Positions 61,071-64,000 of a stretch of 64,000 bases of DNA are shown here, piece by piece (the stretch's first letter is position 1; every line of letters begins with the position of its first letter). The notes under the pieces were generated by a model that saw only the letters and a list, made by a program, of their open reading frames with translations, had not been told where the DNA came from and made no database searches. A program made the position numbers and the translations under genes. Source of the stretch: Aestuariibaculum sediminum (GTDB lineage: Bacteria > Bacteroidota > Bacteroidia > Flavobacteriales > Flavobacteriaceae); NCBI RefSeq assembly GCF_014596945.1, contig NZ_JACVXB010000005.1:62001-126000 (forward strand), written 5' to 3'.

Positions 61071-61264
61071 CACATTTTTTTTAAACTAAAACACGACAAA
61101 CAGTAAAAAGCAAAATGTTTTGATAAAAATTATTAAAATACCTCCGAATTGTATTTTTTGTTTAAAACAAACCCCTTGGATTACACTTTAACTGAATATT
61201 ACACAAAATAACCTTAATAAAATCTTTTGATTAATACTTTAAATATCTACTCAAAATCTAACAA

Positions 61265-61287
61265 TTTTGATATCCTAAATATCAAAA
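61265..61287. promoter_or_regulatory. Inverted repeat TTTTGATAT / ATATCAAAA
   Basis: Perfect 9-bp arms with a 5-bp spacer (CCTAA), about 35 bp before the putative structured RNA. It may be an operator; no U-tract follows, so it is not a standard terminator. A 15-bp palindrome, TTTGTTTAAAACAAA, lies at 61157-61171. Confidence 0.4.
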
Positions 61288-61319
61288 TATCAGAATTAAT
61301 AATTTTCTAATGTTACTTT

Positions 61320-61475
61320 CTAATTCTTCTAACGCTGCCAAGAGGCTCCTTTATAAAATTATAAAGCAATAATCGAATTGCTCGCTCATTTTATTTAAGC
61401 CTGGATACTACAAAAAGTGCAATCATTATATGTACAGCATAAAAAATTAGGGCTTTCGCCCTAATTTTTTATTTT
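61320..61475 (+). ncRNA. Putative structured noncoding RNA with its own terminator
   Basis: Nested pairings support a folded transcript: CTAATT/AATTAG at the ends, GCTG (61334)/CAGC (61435), CCA/TGG and GGCT/AGCC separated by an AGA bulge, and inner hairpins CTTTATAA/TTATAAAG, AGCAAT/ATTGCT and GTGCA/TGTAC. It ends in a strong plus-strand terminator although no plus-strand gene lies upstream. The size suits a 6S-like or other small RNA, but no known family was recognised. Confidence 0.5.
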
Positions 61476-61478
61476 TTT
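61441..61478 (+). terminator. Intrinsic terminator without an upstream coding gene
   Basis: A 13-bp stem AAAAAATTAGGGC / GCCCTAATTTTTT with loop TTTC, then A and seven T residues. On the plus strand nothing but the putative small RNA lies upstream. Confidence 0.9.
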
Positions 61479-61868
61479 AATATATTTACCAATAGAAAAT
61501 TTTTACAAAAACCGATTAAGAAGCAATTTTTATACCGCTAAAGTAATGTAGTTTAACAACTAAGAATTACCCCGAATCACCTATTATTATTGACTTAAAA
61601 GAAAAATAATAAAAGAATTAAACTGTATAAAATGTAAATATTTTTATGGAAATCGTAAATAAAGGAATATGTAAAACACATTAACCTTTTAAAGAATTCA
61701 CAATCATTTTACCGAAAGATATAACTTACAAAGTTTAAATATTAACAAAAACAATAAGCCTATGAACAAAGAAATTTTATAATCCCTAAACCAATTGATT
61801 AAAAATTTATGAAAAATGAAAACAAACTTTCGTTTAACTAATAATTACTAACCACTAAAAACAAAAAT
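61479..61868 (+). other. AT-rich region upstream of susC
   Basis: About 390 bp of very AT-rich DNA with no ORF of note and no clear repeat. It presumably holds the susC promoter and a long 5' leader, but no convincing TAnnTTTG box was found close to the start codon. Confidence 0.5.
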
Positions 61869-64000
61869 ATGAAACAACCTCTAACCAAGAGACGCTTTCA
61901 TGGCGCTTTTAAGCACCATTTAAAAATCAAGCTAACCACGCTTTTCGTTTTTACGCTCATATTTAACACACGAGCAAATACAACCTCAGACCCGACTAAA
62001 CCAAATATTTTAACTGAGAATTTAACTAATAACAACATTCCTTTTGCTTCCAAAGCGCAAAACCAGACAAAAGTTTCTACTCAAAAACTAAACATATCAG
62101 GTATAATTACCGATATTAATAACCAACCTTTACCAGGTGCTACTGTACTTGAAAAAGGAACAACAAATGGAGCTCAAAGTGATTTTGATGGTAGATTTAG
62201 CCTACAAATATCTAATCCCAATGCGGTTTTAGTAGTATCTTATATTGGTTTTAAAACCCAGGAAATTTCTATTGGAAACCAAACACAATTCAACATTAAA
62301 TTAGAAGAAGATTCTGCAGTACTTGACGAAGTAGTTGTTGTAGGTTACGGTACGCAGCAAAAAGCAAATGTAACTGGAGCCGTTTCTCAAATTTCAGGAG
62401 AAAAGTTACAATCAAGACCTGTAACAAATGTTTCTGCTGCATTACAAGGACAAATTCCAGGTGTAACCGTACAAGCACAAGGAGGTGCTCCTGGTGCAAA
62501 TTCGGCTATTACCATTCGAGGCTTATCATCTTTAAACGGAGGAGGCGCCTTAGTAATTGTAGATGGTATTCCGGGAAACCTGAATAATGTTAACCCAGAT
62601 GATATTGAGTCGATCTCTGTTCTAAAGGATGGTGCTTCGGCTGCTATTTACGGTTCGCGCGCTTCTGGCGGTGTTATTTTAATAACCACAAAAAAAGGAA
62701 AAACAGGGAAAACAACAGTTACATACAATGGTAATTCTGCAATTCAAACCCCCACCATTGTACCTAAACAGCTAGATCCAATTGATTCTGCTATTTACGG
62801 AAACCTGGCATTTGCTAATGCTGGCCGTGGTACGTTGTATCCTCAGTATGTTCTTGATGCGTTAAACGACCCGAATGTATCTGCTGTTGCAAATACGAGT
62901 AACACCAGAGATTTCTTCTTTACAGGCGATTTCGATTGGACTGAGCATTTTTACAATTCAAGATTCCAACAAAACCATTCCTTAAGTATTGCTGGTGGTA
63001 GTGAACAAAACACCTATAATATTTCTGCTTCTTGGTTAGACCAAGATGGTTACTTTTCTAAATGGGGACCAGATAACTTCGACCGCTATACCTTTAGAGT
63101 TAATTTAAGCAATAAACTAATTCCAGAAAAATTAACATTAAACACCAATATTAGCTTAACATCGAACGACCGCCTACAATCTTCACTTCAAGCCGGTGTA
63201 ATACAGAGTGTTTTTCAAGCAGGTAGAAATCAAGAAATTTATGACCCTAATGGCAACTATTCTCGATACAGATTTCAGCAAAATACCCTGCAATTATTAC
63301 AGGAAGCTGGATTTGACGAAGACAAAACCCACAGAATGGAAGGTCGCTTAGGCCTGAACTGGAACGTTACAAAGGAGTTTTCGGTTGAAACCTTATTAGG
63401 TTACAATATTCAATGGCAAAAAGGAACCTTGTTCGGCCGTGGTTATTACAAACACAACACCGAAGGAGATATCGTCGATCCAAATGGTGTGCCCAGATGG
63501 GTAAACCAGCCAACCCGTGTTATTTTAAATAACGGCTACAACAGGTTTTACACCACCCAGGCCATTGCCAGATATAAAAAGTCATTCAACAAACACAATA
63601 TCGAGGTATTGGTGGGTGCTTCTGCTGAAGAATCGTATAACGAAACTAATTCTACACAACGCTTTAATATTAACGGAAACGAACTTGCCGCCCTAAATTT
63701 AGGTGATCCTGACACGGCACAAAACAGTTTTGGTATTGGAGAATGGGGAATTTTATCTCAATTTGGTAGAGCTGTTTATAGTTTCGACAATAAATACATT
63801 GTTGAAGGAACGTTTAGAAGAGATGGTTCTTCTAGATTTTCAGATGAAAATAAATGGGGATTCTTCCCTTCGGTATTGGCTGCATGGCGTGTAAGCAACG
63901 AGTCTTTCATGCAAAATATAAAGGCTATTTCTAATTTGAAATTAAAAGCATCTTATGGTGAAACTGGTAACCAAAGTGGTATTGGTCTTTACGATCATAT
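61869..64000 (+). CDS. SusC/RagA-family TonB-linked outer-membrane protein, truncated by the window edge
   Basis: The frame opens at ATG 61869 and runs 710 codons off the right edge. A long N-terminal region with a signal-like hydrophobic stretch (LTTLFVFTLIF, about 22-32) precedes a carboxypeptidase-regulatory-like domain (about 74-145, ISGIITDINNQPLPGATV, SDFDGRFSL). The family hallmark DEVVVVGYGTQ follows at 153-163, then the plug (VDGIPGNLNNVNPDDIES, AAIYGSRASGGVILITTKKG) and barrel strands. It imports glycans or other large nutrients with TonB and a SusD partner, presumably encoded just outside. Substrate unknown. Confidence 0.95.
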   Translation, partial: MKQPLTKRRFHGAFKHHLKIKLTTLFVFTLIFNTRANTTSDPTKPNILTENLTNNNIPFASKAQNQTKVSTQKLNISGIITDINNQPLPGATVLEKGTTNGAQSDFDGRFSLQISNPNAVLVVSYIGFKTQEISIGNQTQFNIKLEEDSAVLDEVVVVGYGTQQKANVTGAVSQISGEKLQSRPVTNVSAALQGQIPGVTVQAQGGAPGANSAITIRGLSSLNGGGALVIVDGIPGNLNNVNPDDIESISVLKDGASAAIYGSRASGGVILITTKKGKTGKTTVTYNGNSAIQTPTIVPKQLDPIDSAIYGNLAFANAGRGTLYPQYVLDALNDPNVSAVANTSNTRDFFFTGDFDWTEHFYNSRFQQNHSLSIAGGSEQNTYNISASWLDQDGYFSKWGPDNFDRYTFRVNLSNKLIPEKLTLNTNISLTSNDRLQSSLQAGVIQSVFQAGRNQEIYDPNGNYSRYRFQQNTLQLLQEAGFDEDKTHRMEGRLGLNWNVTKEFSVETLLGYNIQWQKGTLFGRGYYKHNTEGDIVDPNGVPRWVNQPTRVILNNGYNRFYTTQAIARYKKSFNKHNIEVLVGASAEESYNETNSTQRFNINGNELAALNLGDPDTAQNSFGIGEWGILSQFGRAVYSFDNKYIVEGTFRRDGSSRFSDENKWGFFPSVLAAWRVSNESFMQNIKAISNLKLKASYGETGNQSGIGLYDH

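Overview
The window looks like chromosome from a marine-type Flavobacteriaceae (Bacteroidota). It is AT-rich, has few Shine-Dalgarno sites, shows repeated TAnnTTTG promoter boxes, and carries lineage markers: the gliding ABC protein GldA, a SusC/RagA TonB-linked porin, tandem DUF3857 transglutaminase-like proteins, split MetH, a short LeuA and an ArgF'-type transcarbamylase. No tRNA, rRNA, IS element, phage gene or CRISPR array was seen. Nearly all the DNA is anabolic housekeeping arranged in long operons.

Layout. 1-11.7 kb (mostly minus): aromatic amino acid locus pheA - aminotransferase - tyrA - DAHP synthase/chorismate mutase, then rsgA, dtd, two DUF3857 proteins, mazG and the start of aroA. 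It is interrupted by a two-gene plus-strand cassette of exported proteins (6.3-7.5 kb). 11.8-16.2 kb (plus): gldA, pta, ackA. 16.1-18.6 kb (minus): GIN-domain lipoprotein, PagL-like acyloxyacyl hydrolase, DoxX-like membrane protein. 18.7-34.4 kb (minus): a sulfur superlocus with metF, a small ORF, metH in two genes behind a SAM-I riboswitch, cysM, cysE, then an operon for sulfate assimilation and siroheme (DUF2061, cysH, cysD, cysN, sulfite reductase with a HEPN tail, cobA, precorrin-2 dehydrogenase, ferredoxin-NADP reductase) preceded by an Rrf2 regulator. 34.5-36.9 kb (plus): GH88 and DUF2264 polysaccharide genes. 37-43.3 kb (minus): metZ, a MetX-aspartokinase-homoserine dehydrogenase fusion and metY behind a second SAM-I riboswitch. 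43.4-49.2 kb: a helical-repeat protein, leuA-leuB, polyphosphate glucokinase and an HTH-membrane-lipocalin-like regulator. 49.7-60.7 kb (minus): an eleven-gene arginine/proline operon. 60.7-61.9 kb: a long noncoding stretch with a candidate arginine leader and a structured RNA. 61.9 kb to the end: a truncated susC.

How it works together. Sulfate becomes sulfide (CysDN, CysH, siroheme reductase fed by the FNR). Sulfide is fixed on O-acetylserine (CysE/CysM) or on acylated homoserine (fusion protein, MetY/MetZ), and homocysteine is methylated by MetH with methyl-THF from MetF. SAM riboswitches close the loop at both methionine operons, and an Rrf2 protein with a matching palindrome probably controls sulfate assimilation.

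Most interesting signals: (1) upstream of pheA, a 24-residue ORF with 11 aromatic residues, followed by an antiterminator and a terminator ending five bases before the pheA start codon, forms a textbook attenuator; (2) a 35-residue ORF with an Arg-rich end inside a GC-rich long-range helix lies in the leader of the arginine operon; (3) a structured transcript with its own terminator lies near 61.4 kb; (4) there are unusual fusions (MetX-AK-HSD, sulfite reductase-HEPN, HTH-TM-lipocalin-like).
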